DNA of 64,000 nt from NCBI GenBank assembly GCA_003167495.1, contig PMSX01000351.1, positions 1 through 64,000 on the forward strand, read 5' to 3'. The notes beneath the pieces were generated by a model, which had not been told where the DNA came from, did not search any database, and was given only the letters and a program-made list of their open reading frames with translations. This DNA is from Bryobacterales bacterium (lineage in GTDB: Bacteria; Acidobacteriota; Terriglobia; Bryobacterales; Bryobacteraceae). Below, in pieces: positions 1 through 10,029 of the stretch. Position 1 is the stretch's first letter, and each line of letters begins with the position of its first letter. The position numbers and the translations under genes were made by a program.

Positions 1-2975
1 AATGTCCAGCCATTTGTTGGACACTACACTAGTAACCATGCGGGGCGCTCCTGGACCACGCGCGATGGGCTTGCCGGCAATGGCGCTACCTCGATTGCGG
101 AAGGGCCATCGGGGGATCTTTTCGTCGCAACCGATCCCGCGGGAATCAGCCACTTCAGCAAACAGGGAGCTTTTCTGCGGACGTACCGATCGGCATCCGG
201 TTTGACTGGAGATACCCTAGCCGCAGTCGCAGTCGATGCGAACCGGCGACTTTGGGTGGGGGGTTCCACAGGCTGTTTCCGAAGTCGAACCCAAGTCGAC
301 AACGGTGCAGAGCTCAAATTCGACCTCGTGGACATTCCCGGTCTTCCCGCGAGGCCGGATGCCAGGAGTCTTTTCGCGGAGGAGAGCGGGGTCGTGTGGA
401 TTGCGACTTCGCGCGGTCTAGCACGCTTCGACAATGGTCGCTGGAAGGTCTTCGCGGCCAAAGATGGCCTCAAGGCTGAGGACTTGGAATCTATTACGCA
501 AAGGGAGGGTGCGCTTTGGCTGGCTTATCGTGATGCCTTCGGTCTCACTCGTTTGCGGTATGACGGCAATCATCTTGAAACAGAGCACTTCACGATGCAG
601 AATGGGCTTACTTCCGATGAAGTGTATGCTCTTGGCTCTTGCGCTCGACCGTGCTGGCCGGCTGTGGGCCGGGACGGACAACGGCGTTGATGTATACGAT
701 CAAAATCGCTGGCGTCACTACGGCAGGGAAGATGGGTTGATTTGGGACGACACCGACAGTAGTGCCCTGTACGCAGATCCCGACGGTAGTATGTGGATTG
801 GAACCTCCAATGGCCTGTCGCGTTATTCAGCGCCACCCTACCCGATTCCCGAGGTTTCATCTCCGGTGGTACTCACGCTGATCGAGGGAGAGTCGGATAA
901 GTACGACCCTGGTGATCATCCGGAGCTTCCATTTTCGAGGCGGTCCCTGTTGATTCGCTATGCCAGCTTGAGTTATCAATCAGAAAGCCGCACCCGTTTC
1001 CGCTATCGACTGGCAGGCTATGACAATACATGGAGGGAAACCAGCGAGCGGAGTGTTCGCTTTGCTGGCCTACCGGCGGGCAGCTATATCTTCGAGGTGA
1101 TCGCAGCAGGCTCAAACGGTTTATGGAGCCCTTCGCCGGCGCGATTCTCATTCGGGATAAATCCACCCTGGTGGCAAACATGGTGGTTCCTGACCTTGGC
1201 TGTAGTCTTTACTTTGGTTCTTTGTCGCACCGTTTGGCGGGTTCGTGTCCGCATTCTGGTGGCCCAAAAGGTCAACCGGAGCGGTTAGTCAAGGAACGAA
1301 CCTCTGAAGTGGAAGCGGCCAACCGTGCAAAAAGTCAGTTCCTCGCGACGATGAGCCACGAAATTCGCACTCCCCTCAATGGAGTGATCGGCATGACAGA
1401 TCTGGCGTTGGACACTGAACTGAACCCCGAGCAGAGGGAGTATTTGGACATGATCAAGTTGTCGGGAGATTCGTTACTTGCGGTGATCAACGACATTCTT
1501 GATTTCTCGAAAATCGAAGCCGGAAAAATCGATCTCGAACTGGCCGATTTCAACCTTCGAGATTGCTTAGAGTCCGCACTAAAGACAGTCGCCCTTCGCG
1601 CGGATGAAAAGCAACTGGAACTGCTTTGCGAGGTCGCCCCGGAAGTGCCGGAAACGATCGAGGGCGACTCCAATCGGCTCCGTCAGACTTTCTTGAACTT
1701 GCTGAGCAATGCTATTAAATTCACGGAGACCGGAGAGGTCTCGTTGCGAGCCGGCGTCGAAAATGAAGAAGGCGACTCCCTCACGCTGCACTTTAGCGTC
1801 GCCGATACCGGTATCGGCATTCCCGCGGAGAGACAGAAGGCTATCTTCGATCCCTTCACGCAGGCGGATGCATCAACCACACGCAAGTACGGTGGAACCG
1901 GGTTGGGTTTAACGATCTGCTCTCGCTTAGCGGACGCGATGGGCGGGAGGATGTGGTTAGAAAGCGAGGTGGGGCAGGGCTCCCAGTTCACTTCACGGTG
2001 AAGACGCGGGCGAAAGCAGGCGAAGCCCCCACAAAAGCCTTGGAAGAAACGCTCCGTGGGACGAGAGTTCTGGTGGCAGACGACAATGCAACAAGCGGCC
2101 GGATACTTCAGCGCATGTTATGTCAGTGGCAACTGAATGCGACCGCGGTCACGTCCGGTGAGACGGCACTCGAGGAGTTGCGTTCGGCACGCGACGCCGG
2201 TACACCTTACGCGCTCGTTATAGTCGACAGCCGCATGCCGGTTATGGATGGCTTCGCACTCGTGGAACGAATCCGGCAGAACTCTTCCGCCCTCACTGTC
2301 ATGATGCTGACACCGGCCACGTATGTCCGGGATGCGGAGCGTTGCAGAAAGCTGGGGCTGACCTCGTACTTGACAAAACCCATACGCCGACTGGAGTTGC
2401 GTGACAGCATTGCGCGAAGCCTCGGCGCGGCAATTCGAGCCAAAGTGGGCTCAGCCCCACAAGGACTTCGCAAGCGGACCAAGGTGCGTTTGCAGATCCT
2501 CGTGGCAGAAGATAACCCGGTGAACCAAAAACTGGCTGTACGGCTACTCGAGAAGGAGGGACATCGCCCAGTCGTTGTAGCCACCGGTCTGCAAGCTCTT
2601 AAGGCGTTGGAGAACGACACTTATGACGTAGTCCTGATGGATGTACATATGCCGGAGATGGACGGATTGGAGGCAACCACACGGATCCGCCAAAAGGAAA
2701 CTGGAAGTGGGAAGCACCAATTGGTATTCGGACTCACAGCAGCAGCCATGAAGGGCGATGAGGAAATGTGTTTAGCGGCGGGGATGGATTGCTATCTGAC
2801 CAAGCCGCTGCGGCCGCAAGAGTTGTTAGAACTGCTCGAACTCCATGCTACAAGCAATCATGCCACCGACCAGGAAGGCTTTTCGGAGACACTTGGAATC
2901 GAGAACCTAGCAGTGACTACCCGCATGAAATCACCACAGGTAGAATCCGGTCATATGGAGTCGAAGAGAACCTGA
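1..2975 (+). pseudogene. Hybrid sensor histidine kinase with N-terminal propeller, broken by three frameshifts
   Basis: The gene enters from the left edge and is readable only by changing frame three times. Frame 1 (to about 640) carries propeller repeats of the two-component-regulator type (GLTSDEVYAL, LWVGG). Frame 2 (about 640-1265) carries a last blade (LWAGTDNGV), a Y_Y_Y domain and a membrane helix (WWFLTLAVVFTLVL). Frame 1 (about 1285-1990) has the H-box (MSHEIRTPLNG, nt 1351), N-box, G1 (DTGIGIP) and G2 (GTGLGL). Frame 3 (about 1990-2975) has two receiver domains (VLVADDN, DSRMPVMDG; ILVAEDN, DVHMPEMDG). The first shift is a 7-bp tandem duplication at 628-641; the third is explained by loss of one C near 1989. 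The intact parent would sense a periplasmic signal and phosphorylate its own receivers. All catalytic motifs survive, so decay looks recent; assembly error is the alternative. Confidence 0.9.
628..641 (+). repeat. 7-bp tandem duplication causing a frameshift
   Basis: GCTCTTG occurs twice in a row. Removing one copy restores the frame and gives YALALDRAGRLWAG, exactly the expected continuation of the propeller. This is the signature of replication slippage. Confidence 0.85.
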
Positions 2976-3442
2976 TTCTGGTGCAACTCTTACAAGTTTC
3001 TCGCAATTGCATCGAACCATCCCCGTCTAATGACCCAAAAGGCCAACTGGTTCGGCTATCTCATCGACGAATTAAATCGGAGAGATACTGTCGAACACTG
3101 CCCCAAACGGCCCTTGTGGAAGTAACGGAGCCATGACTGAATCGCGCAGCCGGGTCATTTTTGGCCACGAGCGTTATTTTGACGCCTATTCACTCCAGGT
3201 GTGTCCCCTCTTTTCGCTGCCCTAATCGTTGCACTGCGAATCAATAACTTCTCCGCGATTTTTTTCGCACCCCCGCCACTATCTTGTTGAATGCCGAACC
3301 AACTGCTCTATTTGTTCATCGGAGCAATCGTAATATCCGCACTCGGTCGTTGGAGCAAGCAGAGTAGAACTACAGTCCTTGTGCTGTGCTGCGTCTGGGG
3401 TGGCGTTGTCAGCAGGTTGCATTAGAGATTTGTCCACGCCGC
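2976..3442. other. Intergenic region, no firm gene
   Basis: No conserved gene is recognised here. A 44-codon rightward frame at 3291-3425 (starts MPNQLLYLFIGAIVISALG) would encode a small hydrophobic peptide, but it has no clear ribosome-binding site and converges on the next gene. I regard it as possible only. No terminator hairpin with a T-run was seen. Confidence 0.4.
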
Positions 3443-3631
3443 TTAACGCTGCTTTTTGGGCTTCTCTTCCTTGGCGTTGCTCGCGTTCGTGCCTTTCCTC
3501 TTTTGCACCGCCAGCCGCAACAGATATTCAATCTGCCCGTTCACGCTACGCAATTCGTCCTGCGCCCAGCCTTCCAAGTCAGCCCAGAGCGCAGGATCAA
3601 TCCGCAGCAGAAATGATTTCTTCTCCGCCAT
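3443..3631 (-). CDS. Ribbon-helix-helix (Arc-like) protein
   Basis: A 62-residue basic protein. Residues 5-45 ([17 protein letters not shown], then [14 protein letters not shown]) follow the ribbon-helix-helix pattern: one beta strand for the DNA groove and two helices. The tail is Lys-rich (EEKPKKQR). It starts 11 nt downstream of the SPFH gene stop on the same strand, so the two are very likely one operon. Small RHH proteins often act as autorepressors; by inference this one could bind the palindrome upstream of the SPFH gene. Confidence 0.75.
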   Translation of the reverse strand: MAEKKSFLLRIDPALWADLEGWAQDELRSVNGQIEYLLRLAVQKRKGTNASNAKEEKPKKQR

Positions 3632-3642
3632 TCACACCTGGT

Positions 3643-4605
3643 TCAGTGGTACAGCGTGCCGGTGTTGACCACCGGGTGAACCTCAGATTCGCTGCACAAA
3701 ACGACCATTAAGTTACTCACCATGGCCGCTCTTCGCTCGCCATCAAGCTGCACTACGTCTTTTTCAGCCAACTCCTTCAAGGCGAGATCAACCATGCTGA
3801 CAGCGCCGTGCACAATCTTCTGGCGCGCTGCGATCACGGCTTCCGCTTGCTGCCGCCGCAACATCACTTGCGCTATTTCGGGCGCATAGGCTAAGTGAGT
3901 TAAGCGTGCTTCGTCCACTCGCACACCTGCCTTTGCCAACCGCTCCTCCAGTTCCTCGCGCAGAGCCTTAGAGACTTCGTCCACATTGCTGCGCAGAGTA
4001 GCTTCATTCTCGTCGCCGCCGTCATACGAATACAAGCTGGCCAAGTGCCGCAGTGCCGTTTCACTTTGTGTAGTGACGTAAGTTTCGTAGTTATCGACAT
4101 CAAACGTCGCTTGCGCGGTATCCTCGACACGCCACACTACCACCGCCGCGATTTCGATCGGGTTCCCGCCCTTGTCGTTGACTTTCAGGTGATCGCCATT
4201 GAGCGTACGGGCGCGCAGTGAAATTTTGTTGCGGCTCGAATTGCGCCGGGCGATCGCTAACACCTCAAAGGTCGCTCCGTTCGCGCGTTGCACCGCGCCG
4301 TTTGAATAAAACGGATTAGCCCAATGCAGACCGCTTTCGCGCACCGTTCCTTTGTAGCTGCCAAATAAGACCAACACGCGAGCTTCATTGGGCTGCAAAC
4401 TGAACAACCCACCAAGCAAGACAACCGTGAGCGCCAAAAGAACCGCTGCCGCGATGGTGACCGGCGGTCGATCTTGAACCGCCCCGTACGGAATGCCCGC
4501 AATCGCGGCTGCGCCGAGCAACAACAAGAACCCTAGCAAGGGCCAACCGTTCACTGCTTTTACTACTACTTCCCGATTCGCAATTCTTTGCTGATTGATA
4601 TCCAT
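3643..4605 (-). CDS. SPFH/Band-7 domain membrane protein
   Basis: A 320-residue protein with two N-terminal membrane segments (about residues 21-40 and 49-69). An SPFH/prohibitin-type domain follows ([48 protein letters not shown]) and then a helical region. SPFH proteins form large ring or cage oligomers at membranes and often act as scaffolds for proteases or transporters. I chose the ATG at 4605 rather than the one at 4620, because GGAGGG at 4618-4613 sits 7 nt upstream of it. The gene is followed by a ribbon-helix-helix gene, a pairing I recall from other bacteria. The protein's partner is unknown. Confidence 0.85.
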   Translation of the reverse strand: MDINQQRIANREVVVKAVNGWPLLGFLLLLGAAAIAGIPYGAVQDRPPVTIAAAVLLALTVVLLGGLFSLQPNEARVLVLFGSYKGTVRESGLHWANPFYSNGAVQRANGATFEVLAIARRNSSRNKISLRARTLNGDHLKVNDKGGNPIEIAAVVVWRVEDTAQATFDVDNYETYVTTQSETALRHLASLYSYDGGDENEATLRSNVDEVSKALREELEERLAKAGVRVDEARLTHLAYAPEIAQVMLRRQQAEAVIAARQKIVHGAVSMVDLALKELAEKDVVQLDGERRAAMVSNLMVVLCSESEVHPVVNTGTLYH

Positions 4606-4629
4606 AGCAGTACCCTCCATTTTGATCTG

Positions 4630-4655
4630 CTATTGAAATGATATCACTTCAATAG
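4630..4655. promoter_or_regulatory. 26-bp near-perfect palindrome, probable operator
   Basis: The sequence has arms CTATTGAA and TTCAATAG around a TGATATCA core and is self-complementary at 24 of 26 positions. It lies between the divergent SPFH gene (start 4605) and the FG-GAP gene (start 4694), about 25 nt before the SPFH start. A dyad of this length in a promoter region suggests a repressor site, possibly for the ribbon-helix-helix protein of the same operon. There is no T-run, so a terminator is unlikely. Confidence 0.65.
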
Positions 4656-4693
4656 CTGGCGTGCAGGAGCTATTCTTCTGTTATCGTCATTTG

Positions 4694-5797
4694 ATGAAGC
4701 GCGTGTTCGTTGCTGCTATCGGTTTTTCTGTTGCGTTCGCCGCCGTTACCGTCATTCGCACCTTCGAATGCGTTCCATTGGAAGCTGTTTCCGAGACCAC
4801 AGCCAACGCAAGCATCGGCGATCTGAACGGCGATGGCTTTCTGGACATCGTGCTGGCAAAAGGCCGGCATTGGCCCCTCCGCGATGTCGTTCTGTTTGGC
4901 GATGGCAAAGGACACTTCACCCCCGGACCTCCGTTGCCCAATGCGCCTGACCGCAGCTACTCCGCGCCGCTCGCCGACGTGGATAAAGACGGCAATTTGG
5001 ACATCGTTCTCAGCAACGATAGCCCCGACCCCAAACTCATCCTGCTGAACGACGGCAAAGGCCGGTTCACTATTGGAGGAACATTTGGCGATCCGAAATG
5101 GCCGACACGGAATGTGGCCATGGCCGATCTGAACGGCGATGGCTACCCGGATATCGCCGTGGCGAATCGGCCTGGGCCGAGCTATGTCTGTCTCAACGAC
5201 GGCAAAGTGCATTTCGAATGCAAACAACTCACGCCTGACAGTTCGACCACCATCCTTGCGGGCGATATGGATGGCGATGGTCTGACGGATTTGATTGTTG
5301 CCTGCCGCGACGAATGCCAGAGCGCGGTCTATTTTAATGACGGTAAGGGCAATTTTCCGCGCAAGCAGCCTTTCGGACCGGAGAGATCGTCGATTCGCGC
5401 CATGGCCGTGGCGGACTTCGACGGCGACGGACATCTCGATATTGCTACTTGTGACGAGGCGGAACACGCGTTGGTCATTCATTTCAACGACGGCAAGGGC
5501 GCCTTCAGTTCCAGTGTTCAAATCGCCCGAGGTGGGGCGGTGCCGTATTCGATGGTGGCGGCAGACTTAAACCGCGACGGCAAACCAGAAATCATCGTAG
5601 GAAATGTAAACGCCCCCGGCGCGATTTACTACAACGACGGTTCCGGCCGGAAGTATCAACGAGTCCCATTTGGCGACTCGAACGGTGCAGTTTACGGAAT
5701 GGCTGTCGCCGACTTGGACGGCGACGGATATCCCGATATCGTCGCAGCCCGTTCCGACGCTCCAAGCATCATTCTGTTCAGCCGGCATGGGAAATAG
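4694..5797 (+). CDS. Exported FG-GAP/VCBS repeat beta-propeller protein
   Basis: A 367-residue protein. The N-terminus (MKRVFVAAIGFSVAFAAV) is a signal peptide, which is why the ATG at 4694 is preferred over an in-frame GTG at 4661. The rest is seven FG-GAP repeats, each with a calcium-loop motif such as DLNGDGFLDIV, DVDKDGNLDIV, DMDGDGLTDLI or DLDGDGYPDIV. Seven repeats fit one closed propeller. Such proteins are secreted and bind calcium; ligand and role are not evident. The 3' end overlaps the convergent lipoprotein gene by 20 nt. Confidence 0.88.
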   Translation: MKRVFVAAIGFSVAFAAVTVIRTFECVPLEAVSETTANASIGDLNGDGFLDIVLAKGRHWPLRDVVLFGDGKGHFTPGPPLPNAPDRSYSAPLADVDKDGNLDIVLSNDSPDPKLILLNDGKGRFTIGGTFGDPKWPTRNVAMADLNGDGYPDIAVANRPGPSYVCLNDGKVHFECKQLTPDSSTTILAGDMDGDGLTDLIVACRDECQSAVYFNDGKGNFPRKQPFGPERSSIRAMAVADFDGDGHLDIATCDEAEHALVIHFNDGKGAFSSSVQIARGGAVPYSMVAADLNRDGKPEIIVGNVNAPGAIYYNDGSGRKYQRVPFGDSNGAVYGMAVADLDGDGYPDIVAARSDAPSIILFSRHGK

Positions 5798-6329
5798 GCC
5801 ATTTCGAGCCTGGCGGCGGAGGCGTGTCAAAAAATCGTTGCGGTCCGGGAGGAATCACTTCCAAACTCTTTCCGTCCCGCCCCAACGCTAGAAACAATAG
5901 CCGTAGCTGACCATCCTCAAGCATCCAGGCCACTTTCATGCTACGGTGACCCTGCCCGAAAATCGCAGTTCCGTCGAGGCAGATTGGACTGGGCTCTGAA
6001 CCGCAAATCCACGCCGATTCCGTCGCGAAGCTATTCCACGATCCGAGCTCTTTTTGCAGGTCATCGCAGCGCGCCTCCCAATCTCGGAGTAGCTGAGATC
6101 GAAAATGCGCCGTAGCCTGCGTGTAAATATCCTCGCGTACGTTTTTGTTGAATAGCTCGCGAAGCTCATCGGTTTTGTCCGCAGCTAAGTGCCTTTGGTT
6201 CTTCGAGACAGAGCTGCGCGTTGTCCCACATGCTGTCACGAGCAGCGACGCGGCCACGCCAAACGCCACGAATTTCGTTGTCAGTATAGAGCAATCCCTT
6301 GATATAGTCTCAAGAACGGATTCCCGCAT
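5778..6329 (-). CDS. Small lipoprotein, function unknown
   Basis: Up to 183 residues. A hydrophobic stretch ends in a lipobox (SLLVTAC, Cys about 35 residues from the N-terminus), so the product is probably lipidated and exported. The mature part is unlike any family I recognise (DWEARCDDLQKELGSW, IFGQGHRSMKVAWMLEDG). The ATG at 6329 overlaps the start of the divergent hydrolase gene, leaving no promoter. A non-ATG start nearer the signal sequence (around 6270-6290) is therefore quite possible. Confidence 0.65.
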   Translation of the reverse strand: MRESVLETISRDCSILTTKFVAFGVAASLLVTACGTTRSSVSKNQRHLAADKTDELRELFNKNVREDIYTQATAHFRSQLLRDWEARCDDLQKELGSWNSFATESAWICGSEPSPICLDGTAIFGQGHRSMKVAWMLEDGQLRLLFLALGRDGKSLEVIPPGPQRFFDTPPPPGSKWPISHAG

Positions 6330-7404
6330 GTCGATACCAGGCTCACGAGTTCTGTTTTTCCTAGCCATAGCGGCCGCTAGCGCGCAAACACTCCCTCCGC
6401 TGCCCGCGCCGCTGGGAGTTCCACAGCCCGGCCCAGCCGGCAACACTCCCTACTCTCCCTTGCCTATTTTGCCGGGCGGCATCGTTGTATCTCTTTATCC
6501 CGCACGCTCACACTACCTCAACGCACAGCGTGTCAACGAGCCGGAGCAGTACATGATGAGCCAGTCCGTTCCAGGGCGAATCAGCAGCATTGTGAATATT
6601 CACAATCCTTCGATTGAAATTCACACGGTGGATCGCGGCCTCAACACCGGCGCGGCTGTCATTCTGGTCGCAGGAGGCGGGCACAACACTCTCAACGTCG
6701 GCAGCGAGGCCGCGGACTTCGTGCCCTTCTTCTACAACTACGGAGTCAACACCATCATCTTGCGCAACCGTCTCCGGCGCGACGGTTACAACCCGCAGAC
6801 CGACGCCGTAAATGACGCTCTCCAATCCATCCGCCTCGTGCGTGCTTATGCGAAGGACTTACGCCTCGACCCGAACAAGATCGGCATGATGGGTTTCTCA
6901 GCGGGCGCGGAATTGACTGCCGCGGCTGCCGTTTTGTACGACGACTTCGACAAGAAAAACAACGATCCCACCGACCCGCTAGCGGGCATCTCTTCACGCC
7001 CCGATTTCGCCGGCATCATTTATCCAGGCCCATCGCCCTTTGCCGCCAAACGAACTCCTCCTCCCATTCCGCGCAATGTTCCTCCCGCGTTCATTGCTTG
7101 CGGTGGTTCGGGCGACCGCGTTCACGCTATCTGGGCCATTGAGTACTTCAACGCGATGCTTTCCCTGGGTGTTCCGAATATCGAAATGCATATCTATGGC
7201 AACGGCCGGCATCCAGGCGACGCGTTGCCTGATGGCAGCCACATGACCGGAGGATTGACAGACCGCAACGCCACACCCTTTGGCGCCTGGCAGTTCCGAT
7301 TCATAGATTGGTTTCGTGATTTGGGCTTTCTGCAAAAACCTGGAGTAGAAACGAAAGCCGCTAAAGACATCGCCGCGTTTGTGAGCGAGCCGGCGCGTCC
7401 ATAA
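6328..7404 (+). CDS. Exported alpha/beta hydrolase (esterase-like)
   Basis: A 358-residue protein with a short signal peptide (VLFFLAIAAASAQ) and a Pro-rich linker. The alpha/beta hydrolase fold follows: oxyanion region VILVAGGGHN (about 111-120), nucleophile elbow GFSAG (189-193, Ser191), an acid in GGSGDRVHA and a catalytic-type His in YGNGRHPG. The layout matches BD-FAE/acetyl-xylan-esterase-like hydrolases, probably periplasmic; the substrate is unknown. I chose the ATG at 6328 because it directly precedes the signal peptide. Confidence 0.82.
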   Translation: MSIPGSRVLFFLAIAAASAQTLPPLPAPLGVPQPGPAGNTPYSPLPILPGGIVVSLYPARSHYLNAQRVNEPEQYMMSQSVPGRISSIVNIHNPSIEIHTVDRGLNTGAAVILVAGGGHNTLNVGSEAADFVPFFYNYGVNTIILRNRLRRDGYNPQTDAVNDALQSIRLVRAYAKDLRLDPNKIGMMGFSAGAELTAAAAVLYDDFDKKNNDPTDPLAGISSRPDFAGIIYPGPSPFAAKRTPPPIPRNVPPAFIACGGSGDRVHAIWAIEYFNAMLSLGVPNIEMHIYGNGRHPGDALPDGSHMTGGLTDRNATPFGAWQFRFIDWFRDLGFLQKPGVETKAAKDIAAFVSEPARP

Positions 7405-7441
7405 TCGAAACATGCTTGACAAGCGCGCTCAGGCGCTCAGC

Positions 7442-9865
7442 TTAATCTTGACGGAGAGCGTCCAGTGGGTCGATGCGCGTCGCGCGCCTGGCGGGAAGGT
7501 AGTTTGCGACAAATGCCACTGTCAGCAACAGCGCTGCAACACAACTCATGACAACCGGATCAAGCGGCACTACGCCGAAGAGCAACGAGCGCAGGGTGGA
7601 GCCGAGAATAGCGGCGCCCGTCATTCCCGCTAGAAGACCAAGTAGCACGGTCTTAATGCCTTTACCGATGACCAGCGATTTCAGTTGCCGTGGCGTTGAG
7701 CCGAGCGCCATGCGTAGGCCGAACTCACGCGTTCGCTGGGCCACACCGTAAGATACAACTCCGTGAATCCCAATCGCGGCAAGCAGCATTGAGATGCCGG
7801 CGAATACAGCCATCAGAGCCGTGGAAATGCGAGGCGCAGTATTAGCCAGCGACAGGTACTCGTCCATGCTGCGAATCTGAAACACTGGCTGGCCCTGATC
7901 CACAGACCAGACGGCTCGCTTCACGGCTTTCGCCACGGCCTGAGTGTCCATCGTCGTGCGTACGGCCAGCGCCATCGCCTTGTTTGGCATCTGCTCATAA
8001 GGCGCGTAGATGGTGGGCTCTGCCTGCTTGTCCAAACCATAATGATGCACTTGGCTCACGATGCCAACCACTTCCCGGAACTCGCCCCACAGCCGCATGC
8101 GCCTGCCAATAGGGTTCTCGCTGGGCCAATACTGGTGCGCCAGCTTCTCATCAATCAGAATCACCGGCGGAGCATCGCGAACATCGCGATAGGAGATCGA
8201 TCTGCCCCGCAGCAGAGCGATTCCCATCGTGCTCAAATACTCAGAGCTAATACGTCGGAAATCTGCGACCAGCGTCTGACCGGTTGGCAAAGGGCGATTT
8301 TCGATTGTGAAGTACTCGCGGTCGTTTTGTTGCCCAAGTGGAAGCACATCAGTAAGACCCGCAGATTGAATTCCTGGCATGTGTTCAACCTTGGCTAGGA
8401 CGCGCCGGTAGAACTCGGCCTGATCGCGATCGCTCTTATAGAGGTTATCCGTTGGCAGACGCATGCGGAACGTCAGCACATGATCGGGACGTATGCCCGA
8501 ATTGACTTGCTGCAGATTGACGAAGCTCTTCATGGCAAGCCCAGCGCCGATCAGTAACATGGCCGCCAGAGCGACTTCACCAGCGACCAGCCAACCCCAG
8601 ACCCCTGTCCGATCAAGTGACGAGGAGGTTCGACCGCCTGCTTTCAAGGCGTCGTTCACATCGGCGCCAGCGGCAAACAGCGCGGGAATGAGTCCAAAAA
8701 TCAGCGCGGCCAGGGTTGAGATTAGCAGCGCAAACGCAAGCGCGCGCGCATCCACGTTAATAGCCGGTCGCACAACCTCCGCGCCCGCTTCCGCCATCGG
8801 AAGGGTGCCGGGTAGGACGGAGCTTAAGAGTTCCACGCCCCAGATGGCGAACAGGACCCCCAGCGCGCCTCCCATGAGACTAAGCAGCAGACTTTCGCTC
8901 AGTATCTGGCTGACGATGCGGCTGCGCCGCGCACCCAAGGCCGCGCGAATTCCAAGCTCCTTTCGCCGGCCTGTGATACGAGCCAGAAACAGACTCGCCA
9001 CATTGACGCAGGCCAGCAGCAGAAGAAGTCCCACGGCTCCGAAGAGCAGCAGCAGGGCAGGCTGTATGTATTCGAACAGCGCCTTCTTCATTCCGACCAC
9101 GGTTACATCCCAGCCGGCCAACCTAGGAGTCTGCGCATCGATTCGACGCGCGATGGCGCTCAACTCGCCCTGCGCCCGAGCGATACTGACATTTGGCTTC
9201 AGCCGGGCAATGACGCCGAAGTCGTGGTCGGCTCGGTTTTTGGCGCGGAGCTGTGCAATGGGCCAAGGCACGTAAAGGTCGCTGGGCAAAGGCTGCCAGA
9301 AATCCGCAGCGAGCACGCCAATGACGGTATATGGCTCGCTATTCATCAAAAACGTTCTGCCAACGACGTGCGGATCAGATCCAAATCGACGCTTCCAAAA
9401 ACCGTTCGTGAGGACAGCGACCGGATACCGCGCCTTGCCCGCACCTTCCGCGTTAGTGAACCCCCGTCCTAAAACAGTCCGCGCACCGAGCATCGACAGA
9501 AAATTCGTAGTTACCCGTAGACCAGTGACTTGCTCTGGCTCGCCCTCACCGGTCAGCGTGCCCGTACCGACTTCGAGTAATGACATATCTTCGAAGGATT
9601 GACTCTGTTCTTTCCAGTCGAGAAAGTTTGGAGCGGACGGACCTTCGCGAGTAATCCCATCTTTTAAATCCGTCTCCCAGATCAACGCAAGGCGGTCAGA
9701 GCCGGGATACGGCAACGGATTCAGCACCACGGAGTTAAGGACGCTGAAGATAGCAGTATTTGCCCCAATACCGAGCGCGAGAACGAGGAGGGCGACTATG
9801 CTGAACCCGGGCATCTTGCACAGTGCGCGGAAAGAATAGCGTAAATCCTTCAGTAAAGTGAGCAT
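7442..9865 (-). CDS. ADOP-type FtsX/MacB-like permease
   Basis: An 807-residue membrane protein. It opens LLKDLRYSFRALCKMPGFS, typical of the acidobacterial duplicated orphan permease family: a first membrane helix (ALLVLALGIGANTAIFSVLN), a MacB-type periplasmic domain and three helices of an FtsX domain (near LLLLFGAVGLLLLLACVNVASL). A second periplasmic plus FtsX set follows, ending ARRATRIDPLDALRQD. Unlike the two copies at 16280 and 19310 it lacks the N-terminal prefix domain and a neighbouring PadR gene. There is no ATPase subunit nearby, which is normal for these orphan permeases. Substrate unknown. Confidence 0.9.
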   Translation of the reverse strand: MLTLLKDLRYSFRALCKMPGFSIVALLVLALGIGANTAIFSVLNSVVLNPLPYPGSDRLALIWETDLKDGITREGPSAPNFLDWKEQSQSFEDMSLLEVGTGTLTGEGEPEQVTGLRVTTNFLSMLGARTVLGRGFTNAEGAGKARYPVAVLTNGFWKRRFGSDPHVVGRTFLMNSEPYTVIGVLAADFWQPLPSDLYVPWPIAQLRAKNRADHDFGVIARLKPNVSIARAQGELSAIARRIDAQTPRLAGWDVTVVGMKKALFEYIQPALLLLFGAVGLLLLLACVNVASLFLARITGRRKELGIRAALGARRSRIVSQILSESLLLSLMGGALGVLFAIWGVELLSSVLPGTLPMAEAGAEVVRPAINVDARALAFALLISTLAALIFGLIPALFAAGADVNDALKAGGRTSSSLDRTGVWGWLVAGEVALAAMLLIGAGLAMKSFVNLQQVNSGIRPDHVLTFRMRLPTDNLYKSDRDQAEFYRRVLAKVEHMPGIQSAGLTDVLPLGQQNDREYFTIENRPLPTGQTLVADFRRISSEYLSTMGIALLRGRSISYRDVRDAPPVILIDEKLAHQYWPSENPIGRRMRLWGEFREVVGIVSQVHHYGLDKQAEPTIYAPYEQMPNKAMALAVRTTMDTQAVAKAVKRAVWSVDQGQPVFQIRSMDEYLSLANTAPRISTALMAVFAGISMLLAAIGIHGVVSYGVAQRTREFGLRMALGSTPRQLKSLVIGKGIKTVLLGLLAGMTGAAILGSTLRSLLFGVVPLDPVVMSCVAALLLTVAFVANYLPARRATRIDPLDALRQD

Positions 9866-10029
9866 TTGTCTTGTTAGTAGTGCAGGTAGAGGTCCATCTC
9901 CCGAATATTGGGAAGTAATTGAGATTGTTCATCGCACCGTCGGCCCGCCCATGGCCGGAGTGTCCGTTTTTGAGAATCGAAGCGCTCAAAACCGCTGATC
10001 AGCTTATACTCAGTTGAAGAGAGGTCCCC

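Noticed and set aside
4670-5521. 283-codon minus-strand frame opposite the FG-GAP gene
   Set aside because: Mirror of the repeated DxNGDG codons; no independent family pattern.
8493-9275. 260-codon plus-strand frame opposite the ADOP permease
   Set aside because: Ser/Ala/Arg-rich shadow; the permease frame has full family motifs.
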